Shown here piece by piece: positions 18,203-26,311 of a DNA stretch of 30,492 nt (position 1 is its first letter; each line of letters starts with the position of its first letter). The notes under the pieces were generated by a model. That model did not search any database. It was not told the DNA's origin and saw only the letters and a list, made by a program, of their open reading frames with translations. The stretch spans positions 1 through 30,492 of the forward strand of contig CAZPQL010000038.1 in NCBI GenBank assembly GCA_964588725.1, read 5' to 3'. This DNA is from UBA5972 sp964588725. Lineage in GTDB: Bacteria; Pseudomonadota; Alphaproteobacteria; Rhodobacterales; Rhodobacteraceae. Position numbers and translations under genes: made by a program.

Positions 18203-19159
18203 TTACACCCTCTCAATTATTTTTTCGCCGAACAGGCCCTGTGGTCTGAACATCAAAAACACCAGCGCCAACACATAGGCAAACCAGCCCTCAACACCGC
18301 CACCCAACAGGCCACCCCAGTAAACTTCGAACAATTTTTCACCAAATCCGACGATCAGCCCACCGACGATTGCACCGGGGATCGAGGTAAATCCGCCAAG
18401 AATTAAAACCGGCAGCGCCTTGAGCGCGATGATCTGCAGGGCGAAAGACACATCCGATTTTGCGCCCCACATGATACCCGTGGCCAGTGCCACGATCCCG
18501 GCGGCAAACCATACGATTGCCCAGATCTGATTCAGCGATATGCCAACGGACAGCGCCGCCTGATGGTCATCAGCCACTGCCCGAAGCGCACGACCAATGC
18601 GGGTTTTGGAAAAGAAAAATGCCAGTCCGGCAACCAAGGCACCAGCGATCAACACTGCGGCGATATCCAGATGTTGCAAAATAAGCAGTCCGCCGAATGG
18701 CTCGAACACTGTGGAACCGGTAGGCAGTCCGAGCTCCTCGGTTATCATCGATTTAGTCTCTCCGCCAAAAAAGAATTCGCCGAAACCGATCAGAAAATAC
18801 GACAGCCCAATTGTCGCCATGAACAAAATGATATCGGGTTGATTGACCAGATGGCGTAGTACCAGACGCTCCACCGTAAACGCCAGAACGCCCATGACAG
18901 CGATGGTCAGAATCAGTGCGATAAAAGCCGGAACACCGGCCGCGTATAACCCAACCAGCGTCAGCGCCGCGAACACGACCATGATGCCCTGGGCAAAGTT
19001 AAACACACCCGACGCCTTGAAGATCAAAACGAACCCCAGTGCGATCAGGGAATAAAGCGTTCCGGTGACAAACCCTTCCCAAAGAACCTGCATGAAAAAG
19101 TCCGGAATCGTGACCATTTCAACAAAGGGTCCGACGAAAATATTGTAAAGCAAATCCAT
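18203..19159 (-). CDS. LivH-like ABC transporter permease
   Basis: A 318-residue permease with about eight hydrophobic segments. GTLYSLIALGFVLIFKASGVFNFAQG (about 31-56) is the signature N-terminal helix pair of LivH proteins. The inter-domain loop KALPVLILGGFTSIPGAIVGGLIVG near 230-255 is the ATPase-contact EAA loop. It forms the heterodimeric channel with the LivM-like protein. Its ATG overlaps the livG stop by a single base (19159), a tight coupling. The proteins encoded before and after it are canonical partners. Confidence 0.93.
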   Translation of the reverse strand: MDLLYNIFVGPFVEMVTIPDFFMQVLWEGFVTGTLYSLIALGFVLIFKASGVFNFAQGIMVVFAALTLVGLYAAGVPAFIALILTIAVMGVLAFTVERLVLRHLVNQPDIILFMATIGLSYFLIGFGEFFFGGETKSMITEELGLPTGSTVFEPFGGLLILQHLDIAAVLIAGALVAGLAFFFSKTRIGRALRAVADDHQAALSVGISLNQIWAIVWFAAGIVALATGIMWGAKSDVSFALQIIALKALPVLILGGFTSIPGAIVGGLIVGFGEKLFEVYWGGLLGGGVEGWFAYVLALVFLMFRPQGLFGEKIIERV

Positions 19160-19971
19160 TAGCTCGCCACCCCTAAATAGGCATCAATTACCGCTTGGTT
19201 GGCCTGCACGTCGGCAGGGTATCCGTCAGCAATCTTGCGTCCGTAATCCATGACAACCACTCGGTCGGCGATGTCCATAACCACGCCCATGTCGTGTTCG
19301 ATGAGGGCAATCGTGGTCCCAAGCTGATCGTTCACGTCTAAAATAAAGCGGCTCATGTCTTCTTTTTCTTCGACGTTCATTCCGGCCATGGGCTCGTCAA
19401 GCAGCAACAGCGACGGTTCCGCCGCCAGCGCACGACCCAGTTCCACCCGCTTTTGCAATCCGTAGGGCAATTGTCCGACCGGGGTTTTGCGGATCGCCTG
19501 AATTTCCAGAAAATCGATGATATTTTCGCAAAATTTGCGGTTCTCGATCTCTTCGTCCATCGCGGGTCCAAAACGCAGCATTTGCCACAGGAAATTCTTG
19601 TGCATTTTCAACTGTCGGCCCGCCATGATGTTGTCGAGCGTCGACATGCCCGCAAACAACGCAACATTTTGAAATGTTCGTGAAATTCCTGAAACGGCTG
19701 CTTCGTACGGTTTCATTTTGGAACGCGTCTGGCCCTGATAATTGATCTGGCCTTCCTGCGGGTGGTAAAAGCCGTTGATGACGTTCAGCATCGAGGTTTT
19801 TCCGGCACCGTTAGGCCCGATAATCGCCCGAATTTCGCCCCGGCGGATATCGAAAGAAATATCCTTGATCGCTGTCACACCACCAAATTTCAAAGTGATG
19901 TTCTTGACTTCCATCACCGCTGCGCCAATTGTGCGGCCGTCTTCGGTGATATAGCTGTCCATCTTATTCAT
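19159..19971 (-). CDS. LivG-like ABC transporter ATPase
   Basis: A 270-residue ABC ATPase. Walker A GPNGAGKT is at 52-59, and the family-type signature LPYGLQKRVELGRALA replaces LSGGQ as is usual for LivG. Walker B is LLLLDEPMAGMN, and the H-loop is LIEHDMGVVMDIADR. About 20 extra N-terminal residues (MNKMDSYITEDG...) precede the domain. The ATG at 19971 overlaps the acyl-CoA synthetase stop as ATGA, so the synthetase and transporter are translationally coupled. A second ATG three codons later is an alternative. Confidence 0.93.
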   Translation of the reverse strand: MNKMDSYITEDGRTIGAAVMEVKNITLKFGGVTAIKDISFDIRRGEIRAIIGPNGAGKTSMLNVINGFYHPQEGQINYQGQTRSKMKPYEAAVSGISRTFQNVALFAGMSTLDNIMAGRQLKMHKNFLWQMLRFGPAMDEEIENRKFCENIIDFLEIQAIRKTPVGQLPYGLQKRVELGRALAAEPSLLLLDEPMAGMNVEEKEDMSRFILDVNDQLGTTIALIEHDMGVVMDIADRVVVMDYGRKIADGYPADVQANQAVIDAYLGVAS

Positions 19972-21932
19972 GCCGCTTTAGCCTTTTGCGCAACAACGGC
20001 AGCGTCAAGAATTTTCAACGTCGCCGAAATCGAGCCTTTGTGGCCATCTTCGTAAGTTACTTCGGTATCGATAAAAACTTCTTTGGCACTGCTATAAAGG
20101 GCTTTGACAAGATCCGCGTACCTTTTGTCCACGACGTTGCGGCGCACTTTACGTGTGCGGGTCATTTCGCCGTCGTCTGCGTCCAGCTCTTTGTGGAGGA
20201 CCAGAAAGCGGTGAATCTGGCACCCCGAAAGCATGGCGTCCTGCGCCACGGACTTGTTCACATCTTCCACGTGATGCAGAATGGTTTCAAGTACCTGCGG
20301 GTGTCCGGCCAGTTCCTGATAAGAACCATAACCGATATTATTGCGCTCCGCCCAGTTCCCGACAGCCGTTAAATCGATATTGATAAATGCCGTGCACATA
20401 TCGGTTCCCGCACCAAAGACCACGGCCTCCAGAATATTCGGATAAAATTTCAGTTTGTTTTCCACGTATTTTGGCGCAAACATCGCACCGTTCGCCATTT
20501 TTCCCACGTCTTTTGCGCGGTCTATAATGCGCAAGTGGCCGGTGCCATCCTCAATAAAACCTGCATCGCCGGTGGCGACCCAGCCGTCTCTGTCTTTGGT
20601 CGACGCGGTACTTTCGGGATTTTTGTAGTATTCAACGAAAACGCCGGGCGACCGGTAATGCACTTCGCCGTTATCGTCTATTTTGATCTCGACACCCGGT
20701 CCCGGAACGCCGACAGTGTCGGCGCGCACCTCGCCGTCGGGTTGCAACGTGATGAACACCGAGGCTTCAGTCTGGCCGTAAAGCTGTTTCAGATTTATCC
20801 CTATCGAGCGGTAAAATTCAAAAATTTCCGGCCCGATGGCCTCGCCCGCTGTATAGCCGACACGCACGCGGCTCATACCGATTGTATTCAAAAGCGGCCC
20901 GTAAACCAAAACCCGGCCCAAAGCATATTTTAGGCGGTCAATTATCCCCACAGATTTACCATCCAGCAGCGCCGGACCAACTTTGCGCGCGTGATCCATA
21001 AAATAATGGAACATCTTAAGTTGACGTTTTCCTGCGTCCTCCATGCGGATCATCACCCGTGTCAGCAGTGTTTCGAAATAACGTGGTGGGGCAAAAAAAT
21101 AGCTTGGCCCGATTTCGCGCAAATCGCTTTGCATGGTATCCGCGCTTTCGGGGCAAGAGACACAAAATCCGGTCCAGTAACTTTGACCAACCGAAAATAT
21201 GAAATCGCCCACCCACGCCATAGGCAGATAGGCCAGTACGGAATCGCCTGTGACCAGATTGTCAAAGGCGGACGAAGACTTGGCGCTTTCGATAATATTG
21301 CGGTTTGACAACACGACGCCCTTTGGATTTCCGGTGGTCCCCGAAGTATACAGCATCACGCAGGTGCTGTCGTAATCCAGCGCCGAGAGGCGTTTTTGCA
21401 GTTCCGGTGCCAAAGTGTCCGCCGCTGCACGGCCTTTCTGCTGAACGTCGCTGTAGGCATGTAATTTGCCGTGGTCGTATTTACGCATCCCGCGTGGGTC
21501 CACATAGACAACCTTTTCCAGATTTTTCAACTGATCGCCCAGCTCCAGAACTTTGTCGACCTGCTCCTGATTTTCAACGATGGCAAACCGCGCGCTGCAG
21601 TGGTCCAATGCATAAGCCATTTCTGCAGCGACGGCGTCGCTGTAAAGTGGCACGGGTACGGCACCGACATTTTGTGCGGCCACAATCGCCCAGTACAGGC
21701 GTGGTCTATTGGATCCAATTATGGCAACGTGATCACCGGCATTGAGGCCAATGTCCAACAGGCCCAGCGACAGCGCATTGACCTGTTCAGCAACTTCGGA
21801 CCAGGTCCAGCTTTGCCAGATACCGAATTCTTTTTCTCTGGATGCCGGTTGGTCGCCAATCGTAGCCGCATTGTGCGCCAGCAAACCGGGAATTGTATTC
21901 AACTCGCCTGAAGGCGCATGTGATGCAGTCAA
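19968..21932 (-). CDS. Long-chain-type acyl-CoA synthetase (AMP-forming), TTG start
   Basis: A 654-residue ANL-superfamily enzyme that adenylates a carboxylic acid and transfers it to CoA. The ATP loop is YTSGTTGNPKG (about 193-203), the second core motif YGQTEAS, and the third WVATGDAG. The hinge motif is IIDRAKDVGKMANGAMFAP and the C-terminal catalytic lysine lies in MTRTRKVRR. A large insertion after the core matches long-chain fatty acyl/aryl ligases of the FadD15/Azoarcus type. The start codon is TTG at 21932; GGGAGG lies 7 bases before it and no ATG is positioned with a ribosome site nearby. It heads the transporter operon, so imported acid is plausibly trapped as a CoA thioester. Substrate not determinable. 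Confidence 0.9.
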   Translation of the reverse strand: MTASHAPSGELNTIPGLLAHNAATIGDQPASREKEFGIWQSWTWSEVAEQVNALSLGLLDIGLNAGDHVAIIGSNRPRLYWAIVAAQNVGAVPVPLYSDAVAAEMAYALDHCSARFAIVENQEQVDKVLELGDQLKNLEKVVYVDPRGMRKYDHGKLHAYSDVQQKGRAAADTLAPELQKRLSALDYDSTCVMLYTSGTTGNPKGVVLSNRNIIESAKSSSAFDNLVTGDSVLAYLPMAWVGDFIFSVGQSYWTGFCVSCPESADTMQSDLREIGPSYFFAPPRYFETLLTRVMIRMEDAGKRQLKMFHYFMDHARKVGPALLDGKSVGIIDRLKYALGRVLVYGPLLNTIGMSRVRVGYTAGEAIGPEIFEFYRSIGINLKQLYGQTEASVFITLQPDGEVRADTVGVPGPGVEIKIDDNGEVHYRSPGVFVEYYKNPESTASTKDRDGWVATGDAGFIEDGTGHLRIIDRAKDVGKMANGAMFAPKYVENKLKFYPNILEAVVFGAGTDMCTAFINIDLTAVGNWAERNNIGYGSYQELAGHPQVLETILHHVEDVNKSVAQDAMLSGCQIHRFLVLHKELDADDGEMTRTRKVRRNVVDKRYADLVKALYSSAKEVFIDTEVTYEDGHKGSISATLKILDAAVVAQKAKAA

Positions 21933-22046
21933 ATTGTATCCTCCCAGGTGCCGATCTTGTGCCGGTCATCCGAATCCTAAGTTTTGATCCCAATAGCTTC
22001 CGCTTTGTTTGGTTGAACGTCAAATCATACTTGAGTTTTTCAGCAA

Positions 22047-22063
22047 TGTTACGAATTGTAACA
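22047..22063. promoter_or_regulatory. Palindromic candidate operator in the divergent acyl-CoA synthetase / kinase region
   Basis: TGTTAC-GAATT-GTAACA is a perfect 6+5+6 inverted repeat. It lies 115 bases upstream of the synthetase start and 68 bases before the kinase start. A transcription factor dimer site is likely by position. It is not the direct-repeat pattern usual for OmpR-family regulators, so the cognate factor is unknown. Confidence 0.5.
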
Positions 22064-22130
22064 GACGCGTGCGGGCTGGTCTTTGCCGCGCATACTCTGC
22101 TAGCGATTGCCGGTAAGGGAGCAAGGCACA

Positions 22131-24062
22131 GTGCCAAACCACAACAGAAACACAGGATTAATTCAGGCCGGACTCAATCTGATCCAGCAGGCATTGTCGA
22201 TTTACGGTGGTGACCTGAAGCTGGTCGTCTGTAACAGCCGGTTTATCGAAATGTTTGGTTTGCCGGATCATTTGACCAAGCCCGGCGCGTCTTTCGAGGA
22301 CACAATTCGCTTTTTGACAGTGCGTGGCGAATACGGTGATGTGGGCGATCAGGACACCTTTGTGCGTATGAAAGTTGATCAAGCGCTGGCGTTCGAGCCG
22401 CACTATCTGGAGCGCACCCGATCAAACGGCTCGGTTATCTCAATTGAAGGCAGTCCTTTGCAACAGGGGGGCTGGGTAACGGTATATACCGACATTTCCG
22501 GCATAAAACGGCAGGAAAGCTTGCTGCGGGGACATTCGGCACAACTGTCTGATCAATTGTTGAACCATTCAGAGGAACTGGCGAAATCCAACCGGCAACT
22601 GGCGTCGGCGGTCAGCACGCTGGAAGAAACCAAACGCCAGTTGATTGAAAGCGAGGCGCTGTCGCGCACCACAGCCGGCATGATACCGGCGCATATCGCC
22701 CATATCGATCTGGCCGAGCGTTATACCTATTCCAACGGCAAGCTTGGACTTATCATCCCGGAGGGTCGTGCTGACATCGAGGGCATGAAGGCGCTCGATG
22801 TGCTGGGCAACGAAGTGTACGGCGCGATCAAGCCGTATATCGACAAGGCTTTTGCAGGGCACACCAGCGTGTTCGAATTTTCGCATTCCAGCGACAGCCG
22901 CCGCGTTCGCTGTGCGTTTACACCGGGGCACGATCCGGCCGACTCGATCAACGGTGTCTACTTTCTGACCATGGATATTACCGAAGAAGCCCAGTCGCGC
23001 GCCGCCTTGATGCAAACACATAAGCGCGAGCTGGCCGCACAGTTGACCAGCGGGCTGGCGCATGATTTTGCAAATTTACTGACAATTATCCTTGGGCTGC
23101 AGGGACGGTTGGAAAAAATTCAGGCGCTTCCTGACGACGCACGCGACATGATCGCCACCACGCGGGCCGCAGCGTTGCGCGGTGGGGCATTGTTGGATCG
23201 TCTGGCCAATGTTTCGGGCCCGCGCAATCTGACGCCAATGTCGACCGGATTGGACGAATTGTTCAAGGACATTGCCGCTTTGGCGGCCCCGACTCTGCCC
23301 GACGGGATCACATTGACGCTGGAGTGCAGCGAAATTAATCAACCGCTGATGCTGGACGCCGGGTTCTTGCAGGATTCGATCCTGAATCTGATCCTGAACG
23401 CCCGTGACGCGCTTGGCAAACAGCAGGGAACGATCACGCTAACCGCCCGTCCGCTGCGTGAGACGTGGCTTGAAATCACCGCCAACGACAGCGGTCCCGG
23501 ATTTTCCAAATCTGCGTTAAAGCGTGCCCTGGAGCCTTTTTACACGACAAAGCGTAATGATGATGGTTCGGGCCTTGGCCTGTCGATGGTGTACGATTTT
23601 GTCCAGATTTCGGGCGGCGTGCTAAAACTGGAGAACGCGCGCAATGGCGGGGCACAGGTCACGATGCGCCTGCCCCTGAAATACGCGTCACCGGCAACAG
23701 GTTCAAAATTGGTAATACTGGTCGAGGACTCGCCGGAAATCCGACTGAACATTCGTGAAATGCTCCGCGATATGGGGCACAAAGTAATCGAAGCGGCAGA
23801 ATTAGACGAAGCGGTTGCTCTGGCGGATATTCCCGGAGTCGACGTGATTTTGTCCGACATTAACCTGAGCAGCGAAAAGACCGGACTTGACCTGGTGCGC
23901 GTGCTGCGCGGGCAACGCAATCCTGCCGCTCTTTTTCTGATGACGTCGCTGCCACCACATAATGAAACCCGCGCTGCCGCGGCGCGTGAATTTCCACTGA
24001 TCGGCAAGCCATTTTCATCGTCACAATTGCGCCGGTTCCTTGATGCAGGATGCGTCGCATGA
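22131..24062 (+). CDS. Soluble hybrid histidine kinase (PAS-PAS-HisKA-HATPase-REC)
   Basis: A 643-residue sensor kinase without membrane segments or signal peptide. In order: a PAS domain of the PAS-7 type (about 20-125, GGDLKLVVCNSRFIEMFGLP), a coiled-coil linker, and a second PAS-like domain (about 185-290). HisKA follows with H-box LTSGLAHDFANLLT, phosphorylatable His311. The HATPase has N-box LNLILNARDA (Asn423), G1 NDSGPGFS and G2 GSGLGLSMVYDF. A C-terminal receiver carries EDSPE and phosphoacceptor Asp576 in ILSDINLS. GTG at 22131 with AAGGGAG upstream is preferred to a TTG 24 bases earlier. The stop overlaps the regulator start (ATGA). Divergence from the transporter operon suggests that operon is its target. 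The signal is unknown. Confidence 0.87.
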   Translation: MPNHNRNTGLIQAGLNLIQQALSIYGGDLKLVVCNSRFIEMFGLPDHLTKPGASFEDTIRFLTVRGEYGDVGDQDTFVRMKVDQALAFEPHYLERTRSNGSVISIEGSPLQQGGWVTVYTDISGIKRQESLLRGHSAQLSDQLLNHSEELAKSNRQLASAVSTLEETKRQLIESEALSRTTAGMIPAHIAHIDLAERYTYSNGKLGLIIPEGRADIEGMKALDVLGNEVYGAIKPYIDKAFAGHTSVFEFSHSSDSRRVRCAFTPGHDPADSINGVYFLTMDITEEAQSRAALMQTHKRELAAQLTSGLAHDFANLLTIILGLQGRLEKIQALPDDARDMIATTRAAALRGGALLDRLANVSGPRNLTPMSTGLDELFKDIAALAAPTLPDGITLTLECSEINQPLMLDAGFLQDSILNLILNARDALGKQQGTITLTARPLRETWLEITANDSGPGFSKSALKRALEPFYTTKRNDDGSGLGLSMVYDFVQISGGVLKLENARNGGAQVTMRLPLKYASPATGSKLVILVEDSPEIRLNIREMLRDMGHKVIEAAELDEAVALADIPGVDVILSDINLSSEKTGLDLVRVLRGQRNPAALFLMTSLPPHNETRAAAAREFPLIGKPFSSSQLRRFLDAGCVA

Positions 24063-24769
24063 ATGTTTCTAAACCTGTGGTCGCGATACTTGACGACGAA
24101 CCGGAAATTCGACGTTTGCTTGCGGATGCGCTGGAGGACGCGGGTTTTCAGACTGCACGTTTTGATCGCGCCTCTGCTTTTGAAGCCGCGTTGCAAAAAC
24201 TGTCGCCGGATATCTGTCTGGTCGATCTTGGCCTGCCCGACAAAGACGGGCTGGCGCTGGTACACCGCCTGGCGCTGGAAAGCGGTGCGTCAATCATCAT
24301 TATATCGGGTCGCGCGCAAGTTCAGGATAAAGTCACCGGACTGGAATTGGGTGCGGACGACTATATCATTAAACCGTTTGATCCGGCCGAAGTTGTCGCC
24401 CGCGCCCGTGCCTTGCTGCGGCGCGGCAATCCCACCGGCGGCAACCGCCAAATGGAGGCGCATTTTGCCGGATGGTGCGCGCAATTCGAGCAGTACACGC
24501 TGCGCGCCGACGACGGGGCTGTGTTAAACTTCAGCCACGCCGAGGGAGAAGTACTACGTCTGTTTCTGGAACGGCCAAACCGTTTGATTTCACGCGCGCA
24601 AATGCAGGAATCGCTTAGCGGCACTGCGGGTGAAAGTTTTGACCGTGCTATGGATGTGCGTGTGTCACGCCTGCGTACCAAACTGCGAGAAGACCCCAAA
24701 AACCCCAAACTGATCAAAACGATTTACGGCGCCGGATATATTTTTCTCGGCGACGTGGTCTGGCGCTAA
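24059..24769 (+). CDS. OmpR/PhoB-family response regulator
   Basis: A 236-residue regulator. The receiver domain has acidic pocket DDE (12-14), phosphoacceptor Asp56 in CLVDLGLPDKDG, switch Ser83 in IIISGR, and Lys105 in YIIKPFD. The winged-helix DNA-binding domain (about 135-235) ends with the characteristic RTKLREDPKNPKLIKTIYGAGYIF. The ATG at 24059 overlaps the kinase stop; an ATG three codons earlier is equally in frame. It is co-transcribed with the kinase as its likely partner. Its stop overlaps the convergent permease stop by 2-3 bases, and a diverged copy of its last 24 codons lies 1.3 kb downstream. Confidence 0.93.
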   Translation: MNVSKPVVAILDDEPEIRRLLADALEDAGFQTARFDRASAFEAALQKLSPDICLVDLGLPDKDGLALVHRLALESGASIIIISGRAQVQDKVTGLELGADDYIIKPFDPAEVVARARALLRRGNPTGGNRQMEAHFAGWCAQFEQYTLRADDGAVLNFSHAEGEVLRLFLERPNRLISRAQMQESLSGTAGESFDRAMDVRVSRLRTKLREDPKNPKLIKTIYGAGYIFLGDVVWR

Positions 24770-25944
24770 CCAACCGGTATCGCCACAAGCACGACTACCC
24801 CCATGCCAAGGGCCACCATCAAAAATCCGAGACGCCGGTAAAAACCGCCTTGTGGTTGCCGGAACGCAATCAACGCCTGCGTCATATAGTAAAACGCAAA
24901 TGCCCGTGACGCTATCGACACCACCTGAAACAGGTCAAACGACCAGATCAACGCAATCGCCGCCGCAGCCAACGCCGGATAGGTCAGGCGCGCGGCCACT
25001 TTTCCGCCGGTTTCCTCGCCCACCAAACCACCGGCACCCACCGTATCCGCAATTGCTGCGGAAAGCTGGCTCATAAATGCCGCGATAACCAACATGATCG
25101 GCAGAACCCAAGCCACGTTGGCAGACACATCAATAATTGCCGTCTCGCTGATTTTTCCGTCCGGCAGAAAATCCATCAGAGGCAGCACCAGAAATATGAA
25201 GGCGGCGTATATCATGCCGCTCAAAATCTGAGCCAGGCGCATGGTGCGGATGCGGGTGCCGGCGCTGTAAGCTTCCCCCAGATAGCGCGAGGTTTCAAAC
25301 CCCTGCACCACCAGCAACATGCCCGCCATCATGCGAAAGCGGGTCCAGCCATCCATTTCCGCTGCCGTCAGATCGGCGGTCCACTGTCCCTGAGAGGCAT
25401 TGTAGGTGAACAGCCCGACCAGCAGAGCCACAATTATCGAAAGCTTAAGCGAAACCGAAACCGTTTCCAGCGTCTCAAGACCTTGCAGACCGCGCAGAAA
25501 TCCCACACCTCCGATCAGGATAAGCACAGCGCTGGCCAACAAGTCGCCAATAAACGCAGATTCAAAAGGCGTCATCGACAGCGCAAATGAGGCCAGCAAG
25601 CGGATGTAAAACGCCACTGAAATCACGTAGGCCATCGTCAACGCCAGATTGGAAACGCGGCCAAGGCGTGTCCCGGCGGTCCCCGATTCACTATGGGCGA
25701 TGTTGAACCGTATTGCCCATCCGGTCACATAAGCTACGACCACAATCCCGACCATCGCTGCCAAACCATAAGGCCCGGCCACATCGGCAAGCAGTGGTGC
25801 CACAACCAGAAATCCGCTGCCAATGATTGACGCCAGCGGTGTGACGGTTGCCCGCCAATAGGCATTGCGCCGTAAAACCGGCAGCAACATGACGCCGAAC
25901 AACAGGGCCGCGATCAGAACCAGCGCATAGTCAAGATATGTCAT
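24766..25944 (-). CDS. APC-superfamily-like integral membrane permease
   Basis: A 392-residue, highly hydrophobic protein with about eleven transmembrane segments. The first region has LASIIGSGFLVVAPLLADVAGPYG, resembling the unwound helix 1 (G-S-G-F/I-x) of amino-acid/polyamine/cation transporters, and later segments have the small-residue-rich pattern of that superfamily. No specific substrate family was recognised. It converges on the response regulator with overlapping stops and is bracketed by two copies of the regulator 3' end, which suggests separate acquisition. The start ATG 25944 has no strong ribosome site, and other starts nearby cannot be excluded. Confidence 0.65.
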   Translation of the reverse strand: MTYLDYALVLIAALLFGVMLLPVLRRNAYWRATVTPLASIIGSGFLVVAPLLADVAGPYGLAAMVGIVVVAYVTGWAIRFNIAHSESGTAGTRLGRVSNLALTMAYVISVAFYIRLLASFALSMTPFESAFIGDLLASAVLILIGGVGFLRGLQGLETLETVSVSLKLSIIVALLVGLFTYNASQGQWTADLTAAEMDGWTRFRMMAGMLLVVQGFETSRYLGEAYSAGTRIRTMRLAQILSGMIYAAFIFLVLPLMDFLPDGKISETAIIDVSANVAWVLPIMLVIAAFMSQLSAAIADTVGAGGLVGEETGGKVAARLTYPALAAAAIALIWSFDLFQVVSIASRAFAFYYMTQALIAFRQPQGGFYRRLGFLMVALGMGVVVLVAIPVG

Positions 25945-25991
25945 GGTGCGGGCCTAATTCGTTACCGCGCAACTGGCAAGAAAACAAACTA

Positions 25992-26066
25992 CCGGAAAAT
26001 CCAAAGCTGCCCAAAATCATTTTTTGTGCAGGATATATTTTTCTGGGCGAAGTCATTTGGCGCTGA
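25992..26066 (+). pseudogene. Remnant of an OmpR-type response regulator C-terminus (24 codons plus stop)
   Basis: This frame reads PENPKLPKIIFCAGYIFLGE then VIWR and a stop. The intact regulator ends PKNPKLIKTIYGAGYIFLGD then VVWR. I count 17 identical residues of 24, with D/E and V/I conservative changes and a matching stop position. There is no start codon or remaining domain upstream; a few more codons (NKL) may belong if three codons were deleted. It lies between the permease start and the 55-residue gene. It is a gene fragment, not a functional gene. Confidence 0.75.
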
Positions 26067-26109
26067 TACGCTGTACGCGGCTATCATTCACAGAGAACTG
26101 AGCAGCGTT

Positions 26110-26277
26110 ATGGATCTCATTACTCTTGCCTATTACGGCGCAATTTGCGGGGCTCTCGGCTATGCCGGACCGGCGCTGGGAAGGTGGTTTCCCCGCCTGC
26201 TGTTTGGCGTGTGTACCGGGTTGATCGCGGCCACGCTTTTGCCATTTGTGGAGAGTTATTTTTCGGGTGGGCCTTGA
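26110..26277 (+). CDS. Small hydrophobic membrane protein, 55 residues, function unknown
   Basis: This encodes MDLITLAYYGAICGALGYAG and ends FVESYFSGGP, with two likely membrane helices (about 4-20 and 29-47) joined by a basic loop (GRWFPR). The ATG at 26110 is taken as the start; the frame is open 84 bases further upstream, but that part overlaps the regulator remnant in another frame. The ribosome site is weak (AGAGAACTGAGC). I recall comparable short proteins near kinase/regulator pairs in Rhodobacteraceae, which would fit the remnant regulator end directly before it, but this memory is not a search result. Confidence 0.55.
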   Translation: MDLITLAYYGAICGALGYAGPALGRWFPRLLFGVCTGLIAATLLPFVESYFSGGP

Positions 26278-26311
26278 GGCAGATCGGAGCTGTCGATAAT
26301 TTCGGCAAGCC

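Larger units (their letters stand above)
24733..26066 (+). repeat. Pair of direct repeats (regulator 3' ends) bracketing the permease gene
   Basis: The left copy, 24733-24769, is the functional regulator 3' end; the right copy is 26029-26066. In the 36 bases from GGATATATTTTTCT to the stop codon I count about six mismatches. Both are in the same orientation and both end in a stop. The permease gene lies between them on the opposite strand. The arrangement resembles an insertion or replacement event that duplicated a gene end. Confidence 0.65.

Noticed and set aside
26026..26109. Longer start for the 55-residue protein giving 83 residues
   Set aside because: The extra part overlaps the regulator remnant in a different frame, so its sequence is explained by that remnant, and it starts at a non-ATG codon without a ribosome site.
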